64,000 nucleotides of DNA. Origin: Paracoccus sp. R12_2. Its GTDB lineage: Bacteria > Pseudomonadota > Alphaproteobacteria > Rhodobacterales > Rhodobacteraceae. Where the stretch lies: assembly GCF_017744015.1 (NCBI RefSeq), contig NZ_JAGHRA010000007.1, positions 62,001 through 126,000 on the forward strand, written 5' to 3'. Positions 47,458-55,444 of this stretch are shown in pieces (the first letter of the stretch is position 1; each line of letters begins with the position of its first letter). The notes below the pieces were generated by a model. That model saw only the letters and a program-made list of their open reading frames with translations. It was not told the DNA's origin and did no database searches. A program made the translations under genes and the position numbers.

Positions 47458-48953
47458 ATCCGGCCATCCAGCGCCGCGACAGCGACCGAGGCCTGTTCGG
47501 CATCGTCGAATGGATAGACGTCATGTCCGACAATCTGACCGGTCTCGTGACCCTTGCCACAGATCAGCAGGGCGTCACCGGGCTGCAAGGCATCGACGCC
47601 ACGCAGGATCGCCTCGGCCCGGTCGCCGATTTCGGTAGCCTCGGATCCGGCTCCGGCCATGACGGCGGCACGGATGGAGGCCGGATCCTCGGTGCGCGGG
47701 TTGTCGTCGGTCACGATGACCACATCCGCGTGGTCCCGCGCCGCCTGCCCCATCAACGGACGCTTGCCCCTGTCGCGGTCGCCGCCCGCGCCGATGACGC
47801 AGACGATCCGTCCCATCACATGGGGCCGCAGCGATTGCAGCGCCGCGATCACCGCTCCGGGCTTGTGGGCGTAATCGACGAACACGGCCGCTCCGTTGTC
47901 GCGCTGCGCAACCAGCTGCATGCGGCCACGCACGGTCTGCAGTTCGGGAAGAGATCGCAGAACCCCATCGGCAGGATCACCGGATGCCAGAACCAGCCCC
48001 ATGGCCGCCAGAACATTTTCGGCCTGGAAACCGCCGATCAAGGGCAGGCGGACCATATGCGGCTGCCCCATCACGGAAAATCGCAGATCCTGACCCGTCG
48101 CATCATAGCGTTGGCCAAGGATTCGCAGGATCGCATTTTCGGCGCGACCGACCGAGGTCACGGCAAGCCGCCGATCGGCGGCGATATCGGCCATCTGGCG
48201 GCCGCGGGCGTCATCGACATTGATGACAGCCGCATCGCCTTCTTCAAGAATGTGATTGAACAGCAGCGCCTTGGCCGCGAAGTATTCGTCGAAGCCCGCG
48301 TGATAATCCAGATGATCCTGGCTGAAATTGGTGAACGCGCCCGCCTCGACCCGCACACCGTCAAGACGCCGCTGGTCCAGACCGTGGCTGGACGCCTCCA
48401 TCGCGGCATGGGTCACGCCAGCCTCGGCGGCTTCGGCAAGAACGCGATGCAGGGTGACGGGTTCGGGTGTGGTGTGCGCCAGCTTGGCCTCGTAATCGCC
48501 TTGCACGCCCATGGTGCCAAGGCTGATCGACCGGTGGCCGATGGACTGCCAGATCTGCCGGGTAAAGCTGGCAACCGAGGTCTTGCCCGATGTGCCGGTG
48601 ACCGCGACCACGTGATCGGGTTGCGCCTCGAACCACAGCGCCGCCGCACCGGCCAGGGCGGCGCGTGGATCCTCGGCCACGACAAGGGCGCCATCCCAAC
48701 CCGACAACGCATCGGCGGCCATCCGGGCACCGGCGCGATCGGTCAGGACCGCGGCGGCGTCCATGCGCAGGGCATAGGACACGAACTCGGCACCGTGGAT
48801 CGCAGAGCCCGGCATGGCGGCGAACAGATGGCCCGGCTTGACGGTGCGGCTGTCGGTCGAGATCCCGGTGATCGTCGGGTCGCGCCCGTCCCTTGCCCGC
48901 AGCCCCAGCTGCGACAGCGTCTTCGTGGCGTGCCTCACCCTGTCACCCGTCAT
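47454..48953 (-). CDS. murE: UDP-MurNAc-tripeptide synthetase (meso-diaminopimelate-adding)
   Basis: Adds meso-diaminopimelate to UDP-MurNAc-L-Ala-D-Glu. 499 residues with VTGTSGKTSVASF (P-loop, near 116), NFSQDHLDYH, DDNPRTEDP and FVDYAHKPGA. DNPRxE is the mDAP-specificity signature, here DDNPRTED, supporting mDAP rather than lysine. Start ATGA overlaps the ftsI stop by 4 bp. Confidence 0.96.
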   Translation of the reverse strand: MTGDRVRHATKTLSQLGLRARDGRDPTITGISTDSRTVKPGHLFAAMPGSAIHGAEFVSYALRMDAAAVLTDRAGARMAADALSGWDGALVVAEDPRAALAGAAALWFEAQPDHVVAVTGTSGKTSVASFTRQIWQSIGHRSISLGTMGVQGDYEAKLAHTTPEPVTLHRVLAEAAEAGVTHAAMEASSHGLDQRRLDGVRVEAGAFTNFSQDHLDYHAGFDEYFAAKALLFNHILEEGDAAVINVDDARGRQMADIAADRRLAVTSVGRAENAILRILGQRYDATGQDLRFSVMGQPHMVRLPLIGGFQAENVLAAMGLVLASGDPADGVLRSLPELQTVRGRMQLVAQRDNGAAVFVDYAHKPGAVIAALQSLRPHVMGRIVCVIGAGGDRDRGKRPLMGQAARDHADVVIVTDDNPRTEDPASIRAAVMAGAGSEATEIGDRAEAILRGVDALQPGDALLICGKGHETGQIVGHDVYPFDDAEQASVAVAALDGRI

Positions 48954-50782
48954 TTGTTCGAGACGAGCTTTATCCCATCGCCCGGCGAAGGTTCAACACG
49001 CGGCTGGAACCGCGCCGCTACGATAGGCAGCTTTTCGTCGGTTCTGGCCTTCAGCCCGACCAGCGGTGCAAGACGCCGCACAAGTTCGGCGGCGACCGGC
49101 ACGGCGGTCATGCCGGCGGTGCGGCTTTCGCCACCGCCTGCGGTCGAGACCGACGGCTCGTCCAGCGTCACGATCATTACGTATTCCGGATCGCTGGCCG
49201 GAAAGACCGAGGCAAAGGTCGCGACCACCTTGTTCTTGTAATACCCGCCCGACGGGCGCGGCTTGTCGGCGGTGCCGGTCTTGCCTGCGATCTCGTATCC
49301 CTCGACCTCGGCCTGTCTGGCGGTCCCGCGCGTGACCACCTGCCGCAACATGCCGACGGCCAGTTCGGCGGCACGGGGCGACAGGACCTGCTCGCCTTCG
49401 GGGCGCTGTCGGCCATGAACCAGTGTCGGGGTCACCCGGCGTCCGTCATTCGCGATGGTTGCATAGGCGGCGGCCAGATGCAGCGGGCTGGCTGCAAGGC
49501 CATGGCCGAACGACACGGTCGCCGAGGTGACCGCAGGCCAGCGCCGGGGCACCAGTGGCTGGCCGGTCGGCGCTTCGACCATCTCGATCGCGGTCGGTTC
49601 GAACAGGCCCAGTTTTATCAGAAAATCCTTTTGCCGTTCGACGCCCAGCATCTGTGCGATGCGAACCGTCCCAACGTTCGACGATTTCACGATCACATCC
49701 GTCGCGCTGAGCTGCTTGCCGTAGTTGTGGAAGTCGTGGATCAGATACTTGCCGATCTTCATCGGACTGGACGAGTTGATGCCCGAGTTCGGGTTAATCA
49801 GCTTCAGGTCCAACGCCTGGGCGACCGGGAAGATCTTGAAGGTCGAGCCCAGCTCGTATTGGCCCTGCACGGCACGATTGAACAGCGGGCTGTCCGACGG
49901 ATCGCCTTTCAACAGCGGCCTCGGCCTTTCGTTGGGATTGAAGTCCGGCAGGCTGGCCATGGCCACGATCTCGCCGGTCTTGACCTCCATCAGGATACCG
50001 GCGGCGCCCTTGGCGTTCATCAGCTTCATGCCGGAATTCAGCACCTCTTCCATCGCCGACTGAACGGTCAGGTCGATCGACAGCGCCAGCGGCGCACCAT
50101 CATGCGATGGATCGCGCAGCCAGTTGTCGAACGCCTTCTCGACCCCGGCGACGCCCAGCACCTCGGCGCTGCTGACGCCTTCTGCGCCGAAGCCCGAACC
50201 ACCCAGAATATGGCTGGCGACGTGCCCGTTGGGATAGACGCGCATCTCGCGCGGGCCGAACAGCAGGCCCGGTTCGCCGATATCGTGGACGGCCTGCATC
50301 TGTTCGGGACTGATCTTGCGCTTGATCCACATGAACTTGCGGTTGCCGGTAAAGTCCTTGGTCAGCCGCGCCTGGTCCAGATCCGGAAACACCTTGGCCA
50401 GCGCCTTGGCGGCGCGGACCGGATCGACCATCTGATGCGGATGCGCATACAAAGAATGCGTCAGCAGGTTGGTCGCAAGAACGCGACCGCGCCGATCGGT
50501 GATGTCGGCGCGCTGCGACATGATCTGCGCGGACAGAACCTGGCTGCGCGGCTCGCTGGGTTCGCTTGAGGCCAGCGCGCCCATGCGCACCCCGACCGTG
50601 CCGAACGCCAGCACGAAACATGCCGACATCAGCACCAGCCGGCCTTCGGCGCGGCGGCGTGCCTTGTCCTGGATCGCCTCGTGCCGGATGCGGCGGTTCT
50701 CGGCCTCGATCTCGTCGGGGTTCTCACCACGGTCGCGGGCTCGAAGGATGCGGGCCAGCGGGCGCAAGGGTGTGCGGATCAT
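48950..50782 (-). CDS. ftsI: Septal peptidoglycan transpeptidase PBP3
   Basis: Class B penicillin-binding protein crosslinking septal peptidoglycan. 610 residues: cytosolic tail, one membrane helix near 50-70 (LVLMSACFVLAFGTVGVRMG), a dimerisation domain, then the transpeptidase with active-site serine in GSTFKIFP (near 311), SSNVG (near 360) and GKTGTADKP (near 505). The start overlaps the ftsL stop by 4 bp. Confidence 0.96.
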   Translation of the reverse strand: MIRTPLRPLARILRARDRGENPDEIEAENRRIRHEAIQDKARRRAEGRLVLMSACFVLAFGTVGVRMGALASSEPSEPRSQVLSAQIMSQRADITDRRGRVLATNLLTHSLYAHPHQMVDPVRAAKALAKVFPDLDQARLTKDFTGNRKFMWIKRKISPEQMQAVHDIGEPGLLFGPREMRVYPNGHVASHILGGSGFGAEGVSSAEVLGVAGVEKAFDNWLRDPSHDGAPLALSIDLTVQSAMEEVLNSGMKLMNAKGAAGILMEVKTGEIVAMASLPDFNPNERPRPLLKGDPSDSPLFNRAVQGQYELGSTFKIFPVAQALDLKLINPNSGINSSSPMKIGKYLIHDFHNYGKQLSATDVIVKSSNVGTVRIAQMLGVERQKDFLIKLGLFEPTAIEMVEAPTGQPLVPRRWPAVTSATVSFGHGLAASPLHLAAAYATIANDGRRVTPTLVHGRQRPEGEQVLSPRAAELAVGMLRQVVTRGTARQAEVEGYEIAGKTGTADKPRPSGGYYKNKVVATFASVFPASDPEYVMIVTLDEPSVSTAGGGESRTAGMTAVPVAAELVRRLAPLVGLKARTDEKLPIVAARFQPRVEPSPGDGIKLVSNK

Positions 50783-51120
50783 GGCTTTTCCTCCTCGGAC
50801 GCGGTGTCCTCCGCGCTTTCGGGCGGCGCGGGGGGTTTGGGGTAATCAATGTTGTCCAGATCAACGAACTGACCCGATTCGACGGGCACCAGTCGCAGAC
50901 GTTCGAAATTCAGATCGACCAGCTCGGTCAGCCGTTCGGGTCGGTTCAAATAGGACCATTCGGCGCGCAGCACGCCCAGATCTTCACGCAGCCCGGCGAT
51001 TTCGCGCTGGATCTGGCTCATCTGGCTGATGGCGGCCTGGGTCCGGTAGTTCTCGCGATAGGCCCAGAAGGCAAGGCCCATGACCAGAAGCGTGACCGCA
51101 AGATAGGTCAGGGGACGCAT
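50779..51120 (-). CDS. ftsL: Cell division protein FtsL
   Basis: A 113-residue bitopic protein with a membrane helix at 4-20, then a coiled coil (SQMSQIQREIAGLREDLGVLRAEW) and a proline/acid-rich tail. Sequence is poorly conserved, but position between rsmH and ftsI and the layout identify it. It bridges FtsB and FtsI at the divisome. The rsmH stop shares one base with this start (TGATG). Confidence 0.88.
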   Translation of the reverse strand: MRPLTYLAVTLLVMGLAFWAYRENYRTQAAISQMSQIQREIAGLREDLGVLRAEWSYLNRPERLTELVDLNFERLRLVPVESGQFVDLDNIDYPKPPAPPESAEDTASEEEKP

Positions 51121-52088
51121 CAGCCCGCCCCCTTCACGCGCAGTCGCGGCATCGCCAATGCGCCCTCGTCGATTTCGCCGGCGGGCGCATCGGTGCGAAC
51201 CGCGACCCGCAGCAGGGCGGACCGCGCCCGCGGATTGACTTGGGTCTCTTCAGGGTCCGCGCCGATAGCGCGACGAAACGGCAGCGTGAAGGCCGCCGGT
51301 TCGGTGTACGCGACCGGTGCATGGCGACTGCCGCCGCCTGCACTGTTCGACCGCGCCTGCATGAAACGCTTGACGATCCGGTCTTCCAGCGAGTGGAAGC
51401 TGACCACGGCCAGCTTGCCGCCGGGTTTCAGCGCGCGTTCGGCGGCGGACAACCCCTCGACCAGCTGCCGGAATTCGTCATTCACCCAGATACGGATAGC
51501 CTGAAAGCTGCGCGTTGCGGGATGGCTTTGCCCCGGTTTGGGGCGCGGCAGGCAGGACGCCACGATCTCGGCCAACTGTTCGGTCCGGGTCAACGGCCGC
51601 GCGGCGGCGATGGCGCGGGCGATCCGCCGTGAAGCGCGTTCCTCGCCATAGTGGAAAAGCACATCGGCGATCACCGCCTCGTCCGATTCGTTCAGCAGGT
51701 CGGCCGCCGACGGCCCGTCCCCACCCATCCGCATGTCCAGCGGGCCGTCGCGCAGAAACGAGAAACCGCGCTCGGACTGGTCCAGCTGCATCGAGCTGAC
51801 CCCCAGATCCAGGACCACGCCGTCCAACGCCTCGCCGGCCAGTTCGTCCAGATCCGAAAACGTCCCTTCGACCAGCCGCAACCGGTTGCCGTAGTCGCCC
51901 GACCAGGCCTTCGCCATCGCGAAGACTGTCGGATCGCGGTCCACGCCGATCACCCGGTCTGCCCCGGCCTGCAATAGCCCACGCGCATAGCCGCCGGCAC
52001 CGAAGGTGCCGTCCAGCCAGATGCCCGAAACGGGCTCGACCGCCCTGAGAAGCGGCTTCAGCAGGACCGGGATATGCGGATCGGCCAT
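51120..52088 (-). CDS. rsmH: 16S rRNA (cytosine-1402-N4)-methyltransferase
   Basis: Methylates C1402 of 16S rRNA near the decoding centre, using S-adenosylmethionine. 322 residues with [31 protein letters not shown] (SAM motif, near 25-40), [17 protein letters not shown] and the final [17 protein letters not shown] [15 protein letters not shown]. The mraZ stop lies 3 bp upstream. Confidence 0.96.
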   Translation of the reverse strand: MADPHIPVLLKPLLRAVEPVSGIWLDGTFGAGGYARGLLQAGADRVIGVDRDPTVFAMAKAWSGDYGNRLRLVEGTFSDLDELAGEALDGVVLDLGVSSMQLDQSERGFSFLRDGPLDMRMGGDGPSAADLLNESDEAVIADVLFHYGEERASRRIARAIAAARPLTRTEQLAEIVASCLPRPKPGQSHPATRSFQAIRIWVNDEFRQLVEGLSAAERALKPGGKLAVVSFHSLEDRIVKRFMQARSNSAGGGSRHAPVAYTEPAAFTLPFRRAIGADPEETQVNPRARSALLRVAVRTDAPAGEIDEGALAMPRLRVKGAG

Positions 52089-52091
52089 GGC

Positions 52092-52610
52092 TCAGCCCTC
52101 GTCCCCGGCCGATTGCGCGGCAAGACTGCGCGGATCGAAGCCGGGACCCTTGGACGCGGCGAATTCCTCGACCTCGACGATATCCTTGGGCGGCGAATCG
52201 GGCAGATACATCTTCAGATAGTCGCCGCTGGCCGCGAAGGTAATCTCGGCGCCGTTGTCGAAGCCCAGCTTCTCGCGCAGTTTCTGAGGAAGCATCAGGC
52301 GGCCTTCGCGGTCGATTTCGAGATCGACCGATTGCGCATTCATCAGCTGTTCCAGCCAGCGCCGTTCGACACTGCCGCGCTGCATCTTGTCGATCTGCTG
52401 ATCAATTTCTTCGATTGCATCTATTGTGTACAGTTCAAGCCAGTTCCACCAGTCGGGCCCGTGAACAGCGACCAACTGCGCGCGCCCGGTGTTCGAGGTG
52501 GCAAAGGCGGGATCACATTGTTCGAAATGCTTGCGCATCCGGGCGGGAACCGACATGCGGCCCTTGCTGTCGACCTTTACGGTCTCGGTGCCCCTGAACT
52601 TGCGCGCCAC
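52092..52610 (-). CDS. mraZ: MraZ transcriptional regulator
   Basis: Represses its own dcw operon in E. coli by binding tandem TGGG-type repeats. 172 residues from a GTG start, with two AbrB-like halves, each with a D-x-x-x-R strand: KVDSKGRMSVPARMRKHF (near 10) and DREGRLMLPQKLREKL (near 100). GTG is chosen because MARKFRGTETVKV is a typical MraZ start. The preceding leader carries the UpsM-like terminator. Confidence 0.93.
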   Translation of the reverse strand: MARKFRGTETVKVDSKGRMSVPARMRKHFEQCDPAFATSNTGRAQLVAVHGPDWWNWLELYTIDAIEEIDQQIDKMQRGSVERRWLEQLMNAQSVDLEIDREGRLMLPQKLREKLGFDNGAEITFAASGDYLKMYLPDSPPKDIVEVEEFAASKGPGFDPRSLAAQSAGDEG

Positions 52611-52650
52611 CCTGGCCTGCCCTCACTGTCCCGCCTCTTCCGCCCACCCG

Positions 52651-52693
52651 AAAGAGAAAGGCGGATCGGGCCGCTGCCACTGCCCGATCCGCC
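52651..52693 (-). terminator. Rho-independent terminator inside the mraZ leader
   Basis: GGCGGATCGGGC (52660-52671) is perfectly complementary to 52682-52693, 12-bp stem with a 10-nt loop. On the minus strand the stem runs into TTTCTCTTTC. It ends 41 bp before the mraZ start, so readthrough would be needed to express the dcw operon. Confidence 0.85.
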
Positions 52694-52880
52694 GCCCTCG
52701 TTCCCATTGACTGGGCCCCGTTTAGGGGTTGCCCGCCCTGTCGCGCGCCACCTGGGGGAGGTGCTGCTCGCACGCGGGGGCGGTGCCTTTTTGGAAAACG
52801 GGTGCCTGTATGAAACCTGCTTCGCCTCGTGGGGTCTTGAGCGCCCCTTGCTGCCCGTTCTCGTGAGTAAGTTGTGACAT
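52651..52880 (-). ncRNA. UpsM-like leader sRNA of the dcw operon (candidate)
   Basis: The sRNA UpsM of Rhodobacter sphaeroides is made from the long leader of mraZ, ending at a terminator. Here the minus-strand mraZ leader has the same parts: a perfect 12-bp terminator (52651-52693), a second small stem (CACCT/AGGTG at 52749-52763) and no coding frame. The 5' end is not fixed; a promoter near 52870-52905 or further up (53020-53025) is possible. Sequence identity to UpsM was not tested. Confidence 0.55.
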
Positions 52881-52904
52881 GGGATTTCATGGGAAGCAAT
52901 GGAT
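52880..52904. promoter_or_regulatory. TGGGA repeats in 10-bp register, possible MraZ box
   Basis: TGGGA at 52880 and 52890, and degenerate TGGAT at 52900, each 10 bp apart on the + strand. MraZ binds TGGG-type repeats with 5-nt gaps upstream of mraZ. Orientation is opposite to the operon, which lowers confidence; the site is about 270 bp upstream of the GTG. Confidence 0.35.
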
Positions 52905-53241
52905 TTCTTCGCCACAGCTGGGTCACACCCCTGCTGCGCACGCACAGTATCGGCAGGGGCACATGCCGCGCAGAGACGCCAGATACCACTGATGGATGAA
53001 TATTGGACCGAAGTCGCTAGATATAGACAGCGCCCTCGGCCGGCAGGAAAGTGGCGCGCTTTCCCAAAAAGTCCACGCCTCGGCCAGAACATGCCCGGAC
53101 TTCCCTCAAGATAAGTGTGATTCACAGAAAAAACGGCCACGATCACGCCGAATCACGGACATGGGAGGAGCTTCCCAAACAAGTGGAGCAAATTCCCAGA
53201 GGGAACCGGGGACGCGATCACCCGCGACGCGCGCCTGAATC
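52905..53241. other. Intergenic region between mraZ leader and apbC
   Basis: No supported gene; minus-strand frames here are uncharacteristic and partly overlap mraZ. It holds an AAGTCC/GGACTT stem with a T5 run on the minus strand (53066-53102), a weak apbC terminator candidate, a TATATC box (53020-53025, minus strand), and TCCCA sites at 53062, 53173 and 53194. Confidence 0.5.
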
Positions 53242-54333
53242 TCAGGCGACGCCGCCTTGCACCATACGGTCGGCCAGCCTTGCATAGGCCTCGGCTGCCG
53301 GGCCATCGCCCAATGCGACAGGCCGACCCGAATCGCCTGCCAGCCGCACATCAAGTTGCAGCGGCAACTCACCCAGGAACGGCAGGCCAAGCGCCTGCGC
53401 CTCGGCCGCGACGCCGCCATGGCCGAACAGATGCGCCTCGTGACCGCAGCTTGGGCAGACATAGGTCGACATGTTCTCGATCAGGCCCAGAACCGGGGTT
53501 TTCAGCTTGTTGAACATGTCGATTGCGCGCCGCGCGTCCAGCAGCGCGACATCCTGCGGGGTCGATACGATCAATGCGCCGCTGACCGCCGCTTTCTGGC
53601 ACAGCGACAGCTGCACATCGCCGGTTCCCGGAGGCAGGTCGATCAGCAGGACGTCCAGTTCGCCCCAGTTGACCTGTTGCAGCAACTGCTGCAGCGCGCC
53701 CATCAGCATGGGACCGCGCCAGACCACCGCCTCGCCTTCCTTCAGCATCAGGCCGATGGACATCATCGTGACGCCATGGGCATGCATCGGCTCTATCCGC
53801 TGGCCATCCGGGCTGGCGGGACGGCCGGACACACCCAGCATCCGCGGCTGCGACGGACCATATATATCTGCGTCCAGGACCCCGACCCGGCGCCCGGCCT
53901 TGGCCAGCGCCACGGCAAGATTCGATGTCACGGTCGATTTCCCGACCCCGCCCTTTCCCGAACCGATGGCGATGATATGGCGAACGCCGGGAACGGGCTG
54001 CGGACCGGCCTGCGCCGTGGGGTGCCGCCCGACCTTCAGCGATGGCGCCGCGCCCTCGCCCGAGGTTTTCGCTGGTTCTGGCCGCCCCGCGGGCGCGGTC
54101 ATGACGATTCGCACGGTCTCGACACCCTCCAGTGCCAGCAACCGGCGCCGCGCCTCGGCTTCGACCGGGGCCAACGCACGCGCGGCGTCGGCGTCCGCCA
54201 CCTCAAGCACGAATCGCACCGCGCCGGCCTCGACCGTCATGGCGCGCACGATATCGGCCTCTCCAAGGGATTTTCCGTTCGGCAAGGGGATGTCAGAGAT
54301 TTCCCCTAGGGCAACTTCGCGCGTCACAGTCAT
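53242..54333 (-). CDS. apbC: Iron-sulfur cluster carrier protein, Mrp/ApbC family
   Basis: P-loop ATPase that holds and delivers [4Fe-4S] clusters to apo-proteins. 363 residues from Met 54333: N-terminal MIP18-like domain (residues 1-80), linker, then GSGKGGVGKSTVTSNLAVALAK (deviant Walker A, near 124), LDADIYGPSQ, and the cluster-bridging CxxC in STYVCPSCGH near 297. Longer frames to 54396 lack a site. Convergent spacing to the dcw leader on the same strand. Confidence 0.94.
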   Translation of the reverse strand: MTVTREVALGEISDIPLPNGKSLGEADIVRAMTVEAGAVRFVLEVADADAARALAPVEAEARRRLLALEGVETVRIVMTAPAGRPEPAKTSGEGAAPSLKVGRHPTAQAGPQPVPGVRHIIAIGSGKGGVGKSTVTSNLAVALAKAGRRVGVLDADIYGPSQPRMLGVSGRPASPDGQRIEPMHAHGVTMMSIGLMLKEGEAVVWRGPMLMGALQQLLQQVNWGELDVLLIDLPPGTGDVQLSLCQKAAVSGALIVSTPQDVALLDARRAIDMFNKLKTPVLGLIENMSTYVCPSCGHEAHLFGHGGVAAEAQALGLPFLGELPLQLDVRLAGDSGRPVALGDGPAAEAYARLADRMVQGGVA

Positions 54334-54673
54334 GTCATGAACCTGTTCGTGAGTGTCGCGGCCAGCATGAGCCATGGCCAGACAGACCACAACCACCCCT
54401 GCGACAACCTGTCGCCCGCACTGGTAAGCGCTTTGGAATTCAGGTTCTTTGCGGCTGCAGCGTGATCGCTAACAAACCCACCTTTCAGAGATTATGCCAA
54501 GAATTCATTGATAACGCGGCTGTTACTCGACGGCCAGCCATGCGGTTGCTGCATGGCAGCATTCGGAAACCGGCCATTGTGCAGATGCAGCATTTGCCCC
54601 ATCTTTGTCTCAACGAAAGCGCCGGGCCATCCGGGCCAAGCGCAAGACGATGAGACGCGAAAGGAAACTGGCA
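54334..54673. other. Intergenic region upstream of the DUF1127/CcsR-like operon
   Basis: No gene supported between divergent apbC and the DUF1127 gene. A 7-bp inverted repeat GCCATGC/GCATGGC lies at 54537-54557 with a 7-nt loop. No clear promoter for the array could be read; stress (RpoH-type) control known in Rhodobacter was not recognisable. Confidence 0.5.
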
Positions 54674-54898
54674 ATGGCCGTTATCGCACATTCTCACAGC
54701 CCCGCTGCCGCATCCGGCCTGCGTGGACGCCTGCTGGCAGCTATCCAGCAGATGCAGGAAAACCGTGCCCGCCGGGCGGTGTATCGGCAGACCGTACGCG
54801 AACTGAACGCCCTGACCACCCGTGATCTGGACGATCTGGGCATCAGCCGTTCGATGATCACCCGTCTGGCGCATGAAGCCGCCTGGGGATCGAAATAA
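54674..54898 (+). CDS. DUF1127 small arginine-rich protein (CcaF1-like)
   Basis: A 74-residue basic protein from Met 54674, with AAGGAAAC upstream. The C-terminal DUF1127 core is RAVYRQTVRELNALTTRDLDDLGISRSMI (residues 38-66). Small DUF1127 proteins act as RNA-binding regulators in several alphaproteobacteria; in Rhodobacter the DUF1127 gene ccaF1 is followed by CcsR sRNAs. Here ten CCTCCTCCC hairpins begin 15 bp after the stop. Confidence 0.85.
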   Translation: MAVIAHSHSPAAASGLRGRLLAAIQQMQENRARRAVYRQTVRELNALTTRDLDDLGISRSMITRLAHEAAWGSK

Positions 54899-54912
54899 GA
54901 ATTCGCTTTCCC

Positions 54913-54981
54913 GCCCCTCTCCTCCTCCCTGGGGCAGGGATTGGCGGCATCCTCCTCTCCTCCTCCCCGGAGGATGCCGCC
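54913..54981 (+). ncRNA. CcsR-like sRNA candidate 1
   Basis: Hairpin 1: GCCCC (54913-54917)/GGGGC (54931-54935), CCTCCTCCC at 54921. Hairpin 2: a 13-bp perfect stem, 54943-54955 with 54969-54981, CCTCCTCCC at 54959. Confidence 0.65.
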
Positions 54982-54994
54982 CGAAGATCGTGAC

Positions 54995-55069
54995 GAAGCC
55001 CGCTCCTCCTCCCTCAGGGCTTCTCGCGCGGGCGGCGGCCCCTCTCTCCTCCTCCCGAGGGGTCGCCGC
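54995..55069 (+). ncRNA. CcsR-like sRNA candidate 2
   Basis: Hairpin 3: GAAGCCC (54995-55001)/GGGCTTC (55017-55023), motif at 55005. Hairpin 4: 13-bp stem with one G-U pair, 55032-55044 with 55057-55069, motif at 55048. Confidence 0.65.
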
Positions 55070-55105
55070 AAAATCATAGCCGCCCCGATCTGCGGCACAC
55101 CGACA

Positions 55106-55179
55106 CGACGGCTCTCTCCTCCTCCCTCCCGAGCCTGTCGTTCGCGGCGAACGCCCACCTCCTCCCGGGCCTACGCCGC
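55106..55179 (+). ncRNA. CcsR-like sRNA candidate 3
   Basis: Hairpin 5: CGACGGCTC (55106-55114) with 55131-55140 (one bulged base), motif at 55118. Hairpin 6: GCGGC/GCCGC and GCCC/GGGC stems (55144-55179) around the motif at 55158. Confidence 0.65.
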
Positions 55180-55212
55180 ACCCCATAGCCGCCCTGGTCG
55201 CGGCAGCCAGAT

Positions 55213-55288
55213 GCGACGACCCCCCTCCTCCTCCCGGGTTCGCTTCGCACGCGGTGCTTGCCCATCCTCCTCCCGGGCCATGCACCGC
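55213..55288 (+). ncRNA. CcsR-like sRNA candidate 4
   Basis: Hairpin 7: weaker stem around 55213-55247 with CCC/GGG at its top, motif at 55227. Hairpin 8: GCGGTGC/GCACCGC (55251-55257, 55282-55288) and GCCC/GGGC, motif at 55266. Confidence 0.6.
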
Positions 55289-55299
55289 ACCCCATACGC

Positions 55300-55365
55300 G
55301 GCCCTCCCTCCTCCCTGGGCCAGCGTTGAGCGGCGGCGCCCCTCCTCCTCCCTGGGCGCCGCCGC
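55300..55365 (+). ncRNA. CcsR-like sRNA candidate 5
   Basis: Hairpin 9: GGCCC (55300-55304)/GGGCC (55317-55321), motif at 55307. Hairpin 10: perfect 12-bp stem, 55330-55341 with 55354-55365, motif at 55344. No clear T tract follows. Confidence 0.65.
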
Positions 55366-55444
55366 AATCCTTCCCCGAGACAGATCGACATCGGCGCGAA
55401 AACGCCCCCTTCCGGCAAGGTCCGAACGGCGCTATGGCTGACCG

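Larger units (their letters stand above)
54913..55365 (+). ncRNA. CcsR-like array: ten anti-Shine-Dalgarno hairpins (five sRNA candidates)
   Basis: Ten stem-loops each carry CCTCCTCCC in the loop, at 54921, 54959, 55005, 55048, 55118, 55158, 55227, 55266, 55307 and 55344. No other CCTCCTCCC array occurs in the window. CcsR RNAs of Rhodobacter have two stem-loops, each with this motif, so the ten hairpins fit five sRNAs. Most even-numbered hairpins have longer stems (13, 13, 4+5, 4+7 and 12 bp). Detailed pairs are listed separately. Confidence 0.8.

Noticed and set aside
52577..53146. 189-residue minus-strand frame upstream of mraZ
   Set aside because: Overlaps mraZ in another frame and the terminator; no domain or ribosome site. 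Better explained as the leader.
52611..53241. RNase P RNA (rnpB) in the region upstream of mraZ
   Set aside because: Looked for conserved rnpB blocks such as GAGGAAAGTCCGGG and ACAGAAA with the expected order on both strands and did not find them.
54899..55444. CRISPR-like array or coding region in the repeated CCTCC stretch
   Set aside because: Repeats are 9-bp loops within varied stems, not constant repeats with unique spacers, and no cas genes are near. Frames here are low-complexity and explained by the hairpins.
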